A DNA stretch of 7,612 nt from Patescibacteria group bacterium (GCA_030917125.1 JAUPVH010000002.1:1-7612); one strand, 5' to 3'; numbered from the stretch's first letter, positions 1 to 6,844 are shown. The notes: a model not told the origin generated them from the letters alone. Made by a program: numbers and translations.

Positions 1-46
1 TTAAAGCTGTTGATACATTTTATCACGTGTGAGACCACCAAAGATG

Positions 47-60
47 AGCTAAGCTTAGCT
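47..60. repeat. 14-bp perfect palindrome at the end of the AEC gene
   Basis: AGCTAAGCTTAGCT reads the same on both strands and spans the AEC stop codon. It puts TAA and TAG stops on both strands. There is no loop and no following T-run on the minus strand, so it is a poor intrinsic terminator. It could be a weak protein-binding site or chance. The rest of positions 1-54 shows no supported gene. Confidence 0.45.
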
Positions 61-972
61 AATTTGCATAAGTAGAGGGATACTAACGACTGAGATGACT
101 GTCGAGGTGAGCATGACGGCACCAGCAAGTTCACTACTGAGTTTATATTTTTCCGTGAGAACAAAGGCGGTTACGGCTGTTGGTGTGGCCGCTAGTAACG
201 TTTGTAGCTCTATGCTGGCTCCATCAAGGGTTGTGAGGCCTAGGAGGGCTATAAAGAATAGCGGGAGTACAGTCAGCTTGAGTCCGGAGGCAATCGTGAT
301 GCTCAGCCAGTGAGATCGTGTGAAGCGATGACGGGTGAGAAATCCGCCGAGCGCGAACAGTGCCAGCGGCGATGCGGTTTGAGCAAGTAGCTGGAGTGGT
401 GTTGCGATGAAGTCGGCTGCAGTTTTAGGTATCGGAATGATAGCCAGGATGAGACCGACGGCGAGTGCGACAATGATAGGGTTTTTTATGAGGCTCTCAG
501 CGATATGGCCACCACCTCGAGATTTTCTGAGCCAGATTTCGATGATGATTAATGAACTGACGAGTGCGGTCGTAAAAAAGACCACCGAAACTGTCGTTAT
601 GACTTCTTTTGAGATATCCGGGGTCATGACTTGGGCAAGTGGAATCCCGAGAAAAATTGAATTTCCCAATATGGCGGTCAAAAAAATAGTGACGCGAGTT
701 TTTGTTGGAAATGGCAAGCACACACTAATTCCCGCAAACAGTAGGGCTGCGATGAGAGAAATGACCGTAGACGCAAGCAGCGTGAGTTGCAGAGATGATG
801 TTGAAAGATCGAGCTTCATTAAGCTGAGGATGATTAAAGCTGGCAAAGCGATGAAGTAGACAAAGTTATTGAGCGGATTCACCCAGCGATTTTCTGCAAT
901 ACGATTGCGTGTCAGAATGTAACCGGCAGCAATGATGAGAAAAATTGGGAGAGTGGCGAAGAAAGTATTCAT
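55..972 (-). CDS. AEC-family (auxin efflux carrier-like) membrane permease
   Basis: This 305-aa protein is very hydrophobic, with about ten predicted membrane helices in two five-helix halves around a short basic loop (residues 149-156), the usual AEC size and layout. Family signatures visible are GNSIFLGIP (103-111), KNPIIVALAVG (163-173), SPLALFALGGFL (201-212) and ATPTAVTAFVLTEKY (262-276), the last with the helix-breaking prolines typical of AEC carriers. Bacterial members export or exchange small organic acids, malonate or malate, or amino-acid-like anions in the cytoplasmic membrane; nothing here fixes the substrate. The ATG is the first plausible start and keeps the whole first helix. 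A TGCTATGAT extended -10 lies 14 nt upstream, giving a leader of about 7 nt. The gene is divergent from the hydrolase gene. Family assignment is confident; the substrate is unknown. Confidence 0.9.
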   Translation of the reverse strand: MNTFFATLPIFLIIAAGYILTRNRIAENRWVNPLNNFVYFIALPALIILSLMKLDLSTSSLQLTLLASTVISLIAALLFAGISVCLPFPTKTRVTIFLTAILGNSIFLGIPLAQVMTPDISKEVITTVSVVFFTTALVSSLIIIEIWLRKSRGGGHIAESLIKNPIIVALAVGLILAIIPIPKTAADFIATPLQLLAQTASPLALFALGGFLTRHRFTRSHWLSITIASGLKLTVLPLFFIALLGLTTLDGASIELQTLLAATPTAVTAFVLTEKYKLSSELAGAVMLTSTVISVVSIPLLMQIS

Positions 973-986
973 ACTTGTTATGTTTT

Positions 987-995
987 ATCATAGCA
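987..995 (-). promoter_or_regulatory. Extended -10 promoter of the AEC gene
   Basis: On the minus strand the sequence is TGC TATGAT, a TGn-extended -10 element with 5 of 6 bases matching TATAAT. No good -35 is seen at the usual spacing. Transcription starting about 7 nt downstream would leave a leader of only about 7 nt before the ATG at 972, too short for a normal Shine-Dalgarno site. Confidence 0.5.
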
Positions 996-1051
996 AACTC
1001 TGTTGGTTTTTATAGGGCTGTGCCTTGCTCGCAGGAATCCGATAGAGTCTT

Positions 1052-1057
1052 TATAAT
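1052..1057 (+). promoter_or_regulatory. Consensus -10 box of the hydrolase transcription unit
   Basis: A perfect TATAAT is followed by 7 nt (AAAGATT) and then the ATG at 1065. The expected transcription start therefore falls on or next to the A of the ATG, predicting a leaderless mRNA. No convincing -35 lies 16-18 nt upstream (a TTGCTC at 1025-1030 is 21 nt away). This box is the main reason for choosing 1065 as the start. Confidence 0.6.
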
Positions 1058-1064
1058 AAAGATT

Positions 1065-1919
1065 ATGTTTCTCCCCGAATGGTTTCATCGCACCCTACGC
1101 ATTCCGTATCTGCTCAAAGTTACAAAGACCGGTAAGGGGAAGCCGCTGATCTTTCTGCATGGCCTGGCTTCTTTTAAGGAGATTTGGGCACCAGTTGTGG
1201 AGGATTTATCGCGTGATTACCAATGTATATCTGTAGATCTTTTGGGGCACGGTAGTAGTCCAAAGCCAACCCATATGCGCTACACTCCGCATGACCATCT
1301 CAAATCCGTTCGCTGGACACTATTTTGGCACGGCGTTTGGCGTCCATGCACTGTAGTTGGGCATTCTATGGGAGCGCTACTTGCCACGCGTTGGGCGGTG
1401 ATGCATCCACGTAAGATTCATCGGTTAGTTTTGGTTGCCATGCCGATTTACGAGGCTCGTTCGGCCGCCGGTGGTAAAAAGAGACTGGAAGGCTTAATAG
1501 ATGCTGGATATTTGATGTTTTATCGAGCTTTGCGCACTACGCCACGTCGTTGGGCGGTCCGCTCGGCGAAGGCACTCATGCGCCGCTCCCCGAGCCTTGT
1601 GGGGCAAGCTACACTTGATGAAACTACTTGGTATCCAGTAGTAAGCTCTCTGCAGAATACCGTTGAGTTACAAACGGTAAGTACCGATATAAAATCACTT
1701 GATGAGTCTCTGCCCGTTACGGTCGTGTACGGCACACTTGATCAATTGGTTTTAGCTAATAACTTGAAGAAGGCCTTTTTGGGAAGACCACATACCAGAG
1801 TCATGCGGGTGCTCGCTCCCCATGAGTTAACTCCACGGTTTTGTCGCGCCATCGTACGCGCCATTAAAACTAAGGAAGATCCGTGGTATACCATGCAGAA
1901 AATGAAAGCCCACTCGTAA
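1065..1919 (+). CDS. Alpha/beta-fold hydrolase
   Basis: This 284-aa protein has the full alpha/beta-hydrolase layout. The oxyanion-hole strand is PLIFLHGLASF (27-37). Next is DLLGHGSSPKP (58-68), then the nucleophile elbow VVGHSMGA (97-104) with Ser101. The acid is in VVYGTLDQLV (220-229, Asp226) and the probable catalytic His253 in LAPHELTP (250-257). A cap region lies around residues 130-210. Family members are esterases, lipases or C-C bond hydrolases; the substrate cannot be read from the sequence. There is no signal peptide, so it is probably cytoplasmic. An in-frame TTG at 945 would add 40 residues, but that stretch holds the promoter, overlaps the divergent AEC gene and precedes the conserved fold, so ATG 1065 is preferred. 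Its TAA stop shares a base with the next ATG (TAATG), indicating an operon with translational coupling. Confidence 0.9.
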   Translation: MFLPEWFHRTLRIPYLLKVTKTGKGKPLIFLHGLASFKEIWAPVVEDLSRDYQCISVDLLGHGSSPKPTHMRYTPHDHLKSVRWTLFWHGVWRPCTVVGHSMGALLATRWAVMHPRKIHRLVLVAMPIYEARSAAGGKKRLEGLIDAGYLMFYRALRTTPRRWAVRSAKALMRRSPSLVGQATLDETTWYPVVSSLQNTVELQTVSTDIKSLDESLPVTVVYGTLDQLVLANNLKKAFLGRPHTRVMRVLAPHELTPRFCRAIVRAIKTKEDPWYTMQKMKAHS

Positions 1920-2386
1920 TGGAGACGTCCCCCAAAAAAGATCGGGAAAGAAAATTGATTGAGCAGTTCCTTGCGGTTACCCCGTACTTCCGCGGGTATC
2001 GTTTTGGTTTTTATGATGAAAATCCAGATTTGGTATATGAGCGCAATGGTGATCAGCTAGGTTTCGAGAGTATTTGGGTTTTGCCTTCGCGCGATAGTCA
2101 TTGTCGCTTGGATGCATCGACGTGCTCACTGTGGCTGCCAATCCAGGCGACCTCTCATCGAGATTTGGTTGCTGTGCAGGCAGAGCTAGCTCGTACGCTC
2201 TTTGAGCATCTGCGTCATTATAAATTACCAACCGTGATTGTATTTACCCTGCAAACGCCGAGTATCCAACTCGAGCAAGTTGCTGCTCATTTTGCGCTAC
2301 CTGAAGTGGTGGAACATAACATCGCTGACTATTTTATTACTGATGGTCAGCGGTCTTTGCAGTTGACTGAAACTCGACGTATTTAG
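1919..2386 (+). CDS. Uncharacterised protein, possible PD-(D/E)XK-like fold
   Basis: This 155-aa soluble protein is not recognised. The ATG overlaps the hydrolase TAA by one base; a GTG at 1883 would extend it by 12 residues into the hydrolase but is less likely than the coupled ATG. The N-terminus is charged (KKDRERK). Residues 36-50 read PDLVYERNGDQLGFE, then SIWV: a Pro-Asp, a beta hairpin and a conserved-looking GxE, loosely like the D...E core of PD-(D/E)XK nuclease-like proteins, although the usual lysine after the Glu is missing. A helix (about 84-101) and a buried strand, PTVIVFTLQ (104-112), follow. This resemblance is an inference from a short pattern only. It is co-transcribed with the hydrolase and ends 3 nt from the convergent LOG gene. 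Function unknown. Confidence 0.8.
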   Translation: METSPKKDRERKLIEQFLAVTPYFRGYRFGFYDENPDLVYERNGDQLGFESIWVLPSRDSHCRLDASTCSLWLPIQATSHRDLVAVQAELARTLFEHLRHYKLPTVIVFTLQTPSIQLEQVAAHFALPEVVEHNIADYFITDGQRSLQLTETRRI

Positions 2387-2389
2387 GTT

Positions 2390-3085
2390 TTAATGCCGCA
2401 CTTGGCAGTATTTGGCGCACTCTAAGACGAGGTCGAGATCGTCGGTAATTGTAAACAGTCCTAAGTCCGCTTCAGTTATGTAGCCATCTGGGTGGAGCAT
2501 GTAGTGCTCCATAAAGCGTCGCAGGGGCTGCCAATAGCTAGTGCCAATACAGAATATTGGGATGCGTTCAATTTTGCGGGTTTGTACAAGCGTGATAAGT
2601 TCGAAAAATTCATCCATTGTCCCGAAGCCACCTGGAAAGAATATATACATTGAAGCCGCAAAGCTGAGCGCCATTTTACGTGCGAAGAAATAGTGAAAAC
2701 GAAGCGACTGGTTGAGGTATTCATTGACGGCTTCACCGGTGCTTAGCTCAATGGTGAGGCCGGCTGATATCCCCCCGGCTTCAAGGGCTCCGCGGTTGGC
2801 GGCCTCCATAATTCCTGGACCTCCTCCGGTTACGACAGCAAATTGCTTGTCGGTTACAAAGCGAGCGGCCAGTTGGCGCGCTTGTTCGTACTCTGGCGAA
2901 CTTGGCAATGAGCGAGTTGAACCAAAGATCGATACGCTGTCGGGTAATTTGCTTAAGAAATCAAAGGCGGCATGAAATTCGGATTCTATTCGATCGAGGC
3001 GCTGCGCAGTATCATTGCCATCGGCCTCGGTTTTGGAGGCATGTTCTTGATACTCACGTAAGGTTCGTAAATCTCGGCTCTGCAT
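2390..3085 (-). CDS. LOG-family (TIGR00730-type) nucleotide 5'-monophosphate phosphoribohydrolase
   Basis: This 231-aa protein belongs to the LOG/YgdH 'lysine decarboxylase-like' Rossmann family. The two signatures are intact: GGGPGIMEAANRGA (87-100) and PGGFGTMDE (151-159), with VSIFGSTRSLPSS (51-63) before them and FARK (134-137) between. Members hydrolyse the N-glycosidic bond of nucleoside 5'-monophosphates (cytokinin ribotides in plants, AMP and similar in bacteria) in the cytosol. A charged N-terminal extension of about 45 residues makes it longer than the short LOG type. The longest frame starts at 3106 and adds seven residues, but a TGCTACAAT extended -10 covers that stretch and sits 6 nt before ATG 3085, so 3085 is chosen and the mRNA is probably leaderless. 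Its stop lies 3 nt from the convergent 155-aa gene. Confidence 0.92.
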   Translation of the reverse strand: MQSRDLRTLREYQEHASKTEADGNDTAQRLDRIESEFHAAFDFLSKLPDSVSIFGSTRSLPSSPEYEQARQLAARFVTDKQFAVVTGGGPGIMEAANRGALEAGGISAGLTIELSTGEAVNEYLNQSLRFHYFFARKMALSFAASMYIFFPGGFGTMDEFFELITLVQTRKIERIPIFCIGTSYWQPLRRFMEHYMLHPDGYITEADLGLFTITDDLDLVLECAKYCQVRH

Positions 3086-3091
3086 AGTTCT

Positions 3092-3100
3092 ATTGTAGCA
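3092..3100 (-). promoter_or_regulatory. Extended -10 promoter of the LOG gene
   Basis: On the minus strand, TGC TACAAT (extended -10, 5 of 6 matches) ends 6 nt before ATG 3085, predicting a leaderless transcript. It overlaps the codons that a longer start at 3106 would use, which argues against that start. It nearly matches the element of the divergent membrane-protein gene (TGCCACAAT). Confidence 0.55.
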
Positions 3101-3127
3101 AAACATAAGCTTTATTTGGCGGGATGT

Positions 3128-3157
3128 TTGGCGTTAGTGTGAGGCGTGTGCCACAAT
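3128..3157 (+). promoter_or_regulatory. Promoter of the membrane-protein gene
   Basis: A TTGGCG -35-like box (3128-3133) is followed after 18 nt by CACAAT (3152-3157), preceded by TG at 3149-3150 (TGn extension). Seven nt (AGTTCTC) separate it from ATG 3165, again predicting a leaderless or near-leaderless mRNA. The 79-nt space between the two starts holds this promoter and the divergent LOG promoter and little else. Confidence 0.5.
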
Positions 3158-3164
3158 AGTTCTC

Positions 3165-4160
3165 ATGAAAATAGTTAAGCGCCTGTTAGCTACTCTTCTC
3201 TCTCTATTGATCGCAAGTTTAATTGCGGCTTGGAGTACGTTGGCGATAATCGGCTCGGCAACTGCCATTAATCAACTGATTGTCGCAAGTAAGGGCTATG
3301 AGATTGTCGCTTCGCAGACGCGTACGGCAGCGCTTTCAAGTGCAAACATTCCCGAGCAATATCAGGCAACTATTACGCAGGCCTTTGAGAAAAGTATTAC
3401 TGATCAACAGATAGAAAAAATTGTACAGCCACTGCTCGTAGACATCGTTGGTTGGCTTGATCAGCCTGCAGGAACGCCGGCACCACAGCTGGTGCTAAAT
3501 TTGAGCCCCTTAAAACTGCAACTTGAAGCGGAGCTACAGCAAGCTGAGATCACGGAAATCGAGAAAACAGCCCTGGTAGCTCAAGTAGCAAAGCAAATCC
3601 CCGATCAGATAGATCTGGCACAGGCTCAGGGCTTGGCCGGAGGGCAAGGGGCAGCTACACAAACTCCTACCTCACCATCAGCTCCCGAAGCCACCCTAGT
3701 ATCAGTAAAATCAGCTTATACGGTGCTGCAGCAGTTCGCATTAATTGGCTTAGGAGTGCTGCTTGTACTCTTGGCCCTGATGATATATTTGAGCCGTAAA
3801 GATGGACGGGCGATGCTGAGACGGCCGGCTTGGTCATTTATATCTGCCGGTCTTCTCATGACGCTCATTTGGCTGATCTCGCGTGTTCTGCCGGTAGATC
3901 AATCGCAACAGACTCTTGTGATTGCAATGAGTGTGGCTCGCGAGGTAACGGGTATTGTCGTTTGGTATAGTGCAGCATCGCTTCTTGTTGGAGCGGCACT
4001 TTATGGTCTGTCTTTCTTGCTCAAGGCTCCTATCGCGGTAACGAGTTCAGTTCCAATTGCCACACCACCCACAACTCCTATCTCACAACCGCAGCCCCAA
4101 GCTACTGCACAGCCTTCGACTAGTCAGCCAGAAGCTTCTCAACCCAATAAAGACCGTTAG
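3165..4160 (+). CDS. Uncharacterised four-helix membrane protein with Pro/Gln-rich tail
   Basis: This 331-aa protein is not recognised. It starts with a positive patch (MKIVKR) and an N-terminal hydrophobic helix (about 7-30), an uncleaved signal anchor or signal peptide. Residues about 35-180 form a polar, Gln/Glu/Ala-rich mostly helical region with likely amphipathic helices, ending in a Gly/Gln/Thr/Pro linker (about 155-178). Three membrane helices follow (about 188-209, 222-243, 258-287), with RKDGRAMLRR (211-220) as a basic, probably cytoplasmic loop. The last 40 residues are a low-complexity Pro/Thr/Gln/Ser tail. By the positive-inside rule the 35-180 region lies outside the membrane. 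The gene has its own promoter and is divergent from LOG. Its TAG overlaps the convergent elongase TAA. No catalytic motif is visible, so no function is proposed. Confidence 0.85.
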   Translation: MKIVKRLLATLLSLLIASLIAAWSTLAIIGSATAINQLIVASKGYEIVASQTRTAALSSANIPEQYQATITQAFEKSITDQQIEKIVQPLLVDIVGWLDQPAGTPAPQLVLNLSPLKLQLEAELQQAEITEIEKTALVAQVAKQIPDQIDLAQAQGLAGGQGAATQTPTSPSAPEATLVSVKSAYTVLQQFALIGLGVLLVLLALMIYLSRKDGRAMLRRPAWSFISAGLLMTLIWLISRVLPVDQSQQTLVIAMSVAREVTGIVVWYSAASLLVGAALYGLSFLLKAPIAVTSSVPIATPPTTPISQPQPQATAQPSTSQPEASQPNKDR

Positions 4161-6244
4161 ACAATTCCAGTGCGGTTTTTCCAGCGGGGCTTTCGGAGCT
4201 CATATTGAATCAGCGAAGCAAATAGCATCAGCATAATCGCAATATTGGTTACTGGTGCAACGAGCTGGGCGGCGATGTCTTGCTTGGCTTCAAGGGCAAT
4301 TAAGATGCGGGTGAGTATCGCTGCGGCCAGGGCAATTGCAATTGAGATGAAGTGAACTTGTGTACCTATTACGAGACTGTAGACGAGAATAATGACAGGT
4401 GAGGAGAAGACAAAACAGCCGGCAATAACCAGAAAAATTGTTAATGGGAAATGGAAGCGCAGGGCTGGGTAGAAGCGCTGGATATTATCTTCGATAATCC
4501 CGCGCAAGCCGAGGTGGTTCTGGCTGGTAGCCAAATCACTGGCCCGGAATAGCTGAGCGTGTAAGCCTTTGTGGCGAGCTCGGTGGAAAAGCTCTTGATC
4601 TTCAAGCGGGCTGGCCTTTACATCTTCAAAGCCCCCGAGTCGACGAATTTTGGCGCTATCAAACGCAATAATTGAACCATGGGCGGTGGAGCGCTCAGGG
4701 GCATGTTCTTGCAAAAATCCGCTTGGATAGGCGGCGAGCATCAGATACTGATTGTGGCTCAAGATAGTTTTTTGGGCTAACGATTTGTTTTGGTCGGCAG
4801 AAAGGAGCGAGAGAACATCGAGCTTTTCTTGTTCAAGAAGCATGGCGATTTGAGCGAGGGTGTTGGGGAGTAAGACGGTGTCGGCAGAAATCAACACGGC
4901 ATATTCGCCGCTGGCTTGTTTGAGGAGCTGGTCGGCTGCCCAGGCATCAACACCCCAGCCGGTTTCAATTGGGTCGATCGTGATGAGTTTTAAGCGCTTA
5001 TCAGTAAAATTTTCAGCAATTTTTTTGGTGTTATCCTCGCTGCCGAGATCAGTGAAAAGCACTTCAAAGTCAGGGTAGTTTTGACCGAGCGCAGCCAAAA
5101 GCGTTGAGGAGATATTTTCTGCCTGGTTATAGGCATGGGTCATGATGGTAATGCGAGGCCACTCATCAAGACGCTGAGTTTTGGGCCTACGGAATACAGC
5201 AAAGTTATGGGCAATCAAGAGAATTTGAGCGATGGAGAAGAGCGTACAAAACGTGAGAATGTAATCGAGGCGGGCAGGGCCTAAATTAAATGGGTCGGCA
5301 ATAAACAGAATCAGTTGCGTGAGCCAGAAGCCGACAACCCCATTAAGCCACATAAAGTTGGTCCAGGCTCTTCGAAATTGTTTTGATTGAGCGTCTGATG
5401 AGTACTTGAGGAACATGGCGGCATTGAGCGCGTACAGCCCAACTAACAATCCGGCAAGCAGTGAACTCGGCCAAAAAACAAGAGCGCTTAAAGCGGCGCT
5501 CGCGCAGTAGATCCAAAAAGAAAAGCGAATCGTTCGGCGGGCTCCCCATTGCGTGGCGATGGAGCGAATATCGGCGGCACGATCTGGAATAATATCTTGA
5601 ATGGCACCCAGTGCATGCGAGGCCATTCCCCATAAAAAGAAGGCCACTGTAGGCACCCAAAGAATGGCTGCCTGGGGACTCACCACAAAGCCAAACACTG
5701 CCGGCAAAACAAAGTGAAAGGATGAGTTAATCGAGTCGAGAACCGGAATTTCTTTAAAACGGAGGCCTTTGAGTGAATACGTAATGGCAAGAATGACCGT
5801 CAATGCCAGTACTATTTTTCCGTTTTGTCCAACCAGCGAACCAAGCCACGCTAAGCCTACTATGTTGGTGACGATAATTGCACCCCATAAAGCAGCACGA
5901 GCTTGAGGCGCTACAATCGAACCCTCTAAGCTGCCTTTGCGAGGATTTTTCAGGTCGGATTCGTAATCGTAGATATCGTTCACGCCGTAAACAAGCAGGT
6001 TGTACGGCAACAGAAAGTAGATAAGGCCCGCCCAAAAAGTTTGATCGAGCTGTCCGCCCGATAGTAAATAAGCAATCGCAAAGGGGAAGGCGGTATTAAC
6101 CCAGCTAATCGGCCTTGAGGCGGCGAGAATTTGACGGAGTTTTTTGAGTGCCGGTGTTTCGCCGGCCTTTGACTTGTGGGGGTGGGGCTTGGTTGTGTGA
6201 TTCATAGCGTGAATAGATGTAGTCCCAAATGACTGGTCCTGCAT
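4157..6244 (-). CDS. Fusion of UbiA-type lycopene elongase and GT2 carotenoid glycosyltransferase
   Basis: This 695-aa membrane protein carries two enzymes. Residues about 35-315 are a UbiA prenyltransferase: first Asp motif NDIYDYESDLKNPRKG (89-104; Asp90, 93, 97), FKEIPVLDS (163-171) and second Asp motif DIIPDRAAD (217-225), which bind Mg2+-prenyl diphosphate. The YESDLKNPRKGSLEG stretch resembles CrtEb-type lycopene elongases. After a linking helix (about 328-349), residues 363-595 are a GT2 domain: TDLGSEDNT (398-406), SADT (453-456, the DXD position, Asp455) and the catalytic LEDQE (547-551, Asp549). Three or four C-terminal helices and PRWKNR follow, as in CrtQ-type enzymes. Inferred role: add C5 units to lycopene and glycosylate the C50 product. 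Start is uncertain: ATG 6244 or ATG 6205; both overlap the crtYd-like gene and neither has a clear Shine-Dalgarno. MenA-like activity is less likely given the neighbours. Confidence 0.87.
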   Translation of the reverse strand: MQDQSFGTTSIHAMNHTTKPHPHKSKAGETPALKKLRQILAASRPISWVNTAFPFAIAYLLSGGQLDQTFWAGLIYFLLPYNLLVYGVNDIYDYESDLKNPRKGSLEGSIVAPQARAALWGAIIVTNIVGLAWLGSLVGQNGKIVLALTVILAITYSLKGLRFKEIPVLDSINSSFHFVLPAVFGFVVSPQAAILWVPTVAFFLWGMASHALGAIQDIIPDRAADIRSIATQWGARRTIRFSFWIYCASAALSALVFWPSSLLAGLLVGLYALNAAMFLKYSSDAQSKQFRRAWTNFMWLNGVVGFWLTQLILFIADPFNLGPARLDYILTFCTLFSIAQILLIAHNFAVFRRPKTQRLDEWPRITIMTHAYNQAENISSTLLAALGQNYPDFEVLFTDLGSEDNTKKIAENFTDKRLKLITIDPIETGWGVDAWAADQLLKQASGEYAVLISADTVLLPNTLAQIAMLLEQEKLDVLSLLSADQNKSLAQKTILSHNQYLMLAAYPSGFLQEHAPERSTAHGSIIAFDSAKIRRLGGFEDVKASPLEDQELFHRARHKGLHAQLFRASDLATSQNHLGLRGIIEDNIQRFYPALRFHFPLTIFLVIAGCFVFSSPVIILVYSLVIGTQVHFISIAIALAAAILTRILIALEAKQDIAAQLVAPVTNIAIMLMLFASLIQYELRKPRWKNRTGIV

Positions 6245-6500
6245 ACAATGCTACCACCAAGTAGGCTAAATCTTCTATTGGCCAGCTGATTATTTTAAAG
6301 CCAAGCACTTTTGCCCAGTCGTAGCGCACGATTGCTAGGCTGGTGAGATAGGTGTTAAAGACCACCATCATCAGGTAGAGAATCACGCCGGCGAGCAAGA
6401 GGTGTTTTCTTGGTTTTGGATTGGGGTCAATCCTGTGAATTGCCAAGATGACGATCAGCATAAAAACAGCATTGAGGAGGAGGTAGGTTAAATTTTTCAT
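6105..6500 (-). CDS. crtYd: Lycopene cyclase subunit, CrtYd/CrtYf-like
   Basis: This 131-aa membrane protein has three predicted helices (about 4-21, 33-57, 74-93). The signature of the second half of heterodimeric lycopene cyclases is present: NTYLTSLAIVRYD (49-61), LGFKI (66-70) and WPIEDLAY (73-80), followed by IWDY (91-94). With the CrtYc-like partner it would form the cyclase acting on lycopene or its C50 elongated form; beside an elongase, the C50 (CrtYf-type) role is favoured. Its ATG overlaps the upstream TGA (ATGA). A GAGG 8 nt before the ATG is the only clear Shine-Dalgarno in the operon. After residue 100 comes a polar Pro/Lys/Arg/Asn tail of about 30 residues, probably disordered, which overlaps the start of the fusion gene in another frame. 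Subunit assignment is confident; exact ring type is not. Confidence 0.87.
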   Translation of the reverse strand: MKNLTYLLLNAVFMLIVILAIHRIDPNPKPRKHLLLAGVILYLMMVVFNTYLTSLAIVRYDWAKVLGFKIISWPIEDLAYLVVALYAGPVIWDYIYSRYESHNQAPPPQVKGRRNTGTQKTPSNSRRLKAD

Positions 6501-6844
6501 TTTTTATGCCTCGCTATGTAATATCGTTTTGTAGTAGCGTCAATAATCAGAACCGAATAAATCAACAGAATCAAAAAGAAAACTTCTTCGATCGGCAGGT
6601 TTGGCGTAATGATATTAAGACCTAGGGTGTAGCGGGGGTTTGTGTAGAAAATACCCAAAAGAATTCCGGCAATATCCCACGCCAGAAACAGTGCAAGTAA
6701 TACTAATATAGTAATAATTGTGGCTTTTTTCGCATTATTATTCCGAAAAGCGACCAGTTTCCAGCGCCAATCGCATAGGGTGAGCCCACCGATGCTGATA
6801 GCTAATATCGCGGCGTATGTCCAGCTAGTCTCGAGTAATTGCAT
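6497..6844 (-). CDS. crtYc: Lycopene cyclase subunit, CrtYc/CrtYe-like
   Basis: This 115-aa membrane protein has three predicted helices (about 8-25, 41-65, 84-104). The signature of the first half of actinobacterial-type heterodimeric lycopene cyclases is visible: AWDIAGILLGIF (55-66), then YTLGLNI (72-78) and NLPIEEVFFL (82-91), with the paired glutamates Glu86-Glu87 proposed as catalytic in this family. It ends in a basic tail (ARHKK). It is the first gene of the crtYc-crtYd-elongase operon, the order known from decaprenoxanthin clusters (crtYe-crtYf-crtEb). Its promoter is the palindromic -10 shared with crtI, 8 nt from the ATG, so translation probably starts leaderless. The TGA stop lies in an ATGA overlap with crtYd. 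Without the elongase it could equally be a beta-ionone-forming CrtYc. Confidence 0.87.
   Translation of the reverse strand: MQLLETSWTYAAILAISIGGLTLCDWRWKLVAFRNNNAKKATIITILVLLALFLAWDIAGILLGIFYTNPRYTLGLNIITPNLPIEEVFFLILLIYSVLIIDATTKRYYIARHKK
6509..6512 (-). promoter_or_regulatory. Shine-Dalgarno site of the crtYd-like gene
   Basis: On the minus strand GAGG sits 8 nt before ATG 6500, inside the end of the crtYc-like frame. It contrasts with the first genes of transcription units here, which lack such a site, and suggests that internal operon genes use normal ribosome binding plus coupling through the ATGA overlap. Confidence 0.55.

Noticed and set aside
21..34. TCAC-GT-GTGA inverted repeat as a regulator site
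   Set aside because: Only four bases per arm, the reverse of the CRP half-site order, and no promoter nearby.
95..859. Plus-strand open frames opposite the AEC gene (95-313 and 407-859)
   Set aside because: Antisense shadows of a clear membrane permease; compositions are not protein-like and no promoter or ribosome site precedes them.
945..1064. 40-residue N-terminal extension of the alpha/beta hydrolase from a TTG
   Set aside because: It overlaps the divergent AEC gene, contains the TATAAT promoter and precedes the conserved fold; ATG 1065 fits better.
1883..1918. GTG start adding 12 residues to the 155-aa protein
   Set aside because: The TAATG overlap gives a coupled ATG, and the extra residues lie wholly inside the hydrolase frame.
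3086..3106. Seven-residue longer start of the LOG protein
   Set aside because: The extended -10 box TGCTACAAT occupies this stretch, 6 nt before ATG 3085.
4157..6244. UbiA domain as MenA, UbiA or chlorophyll synthase
   Set aside because: Gene context (both lycopene cyclase halves, crtI) and the YESDLKNPRKG motif favour a lycopene elongase; no quinone genes are nearby.
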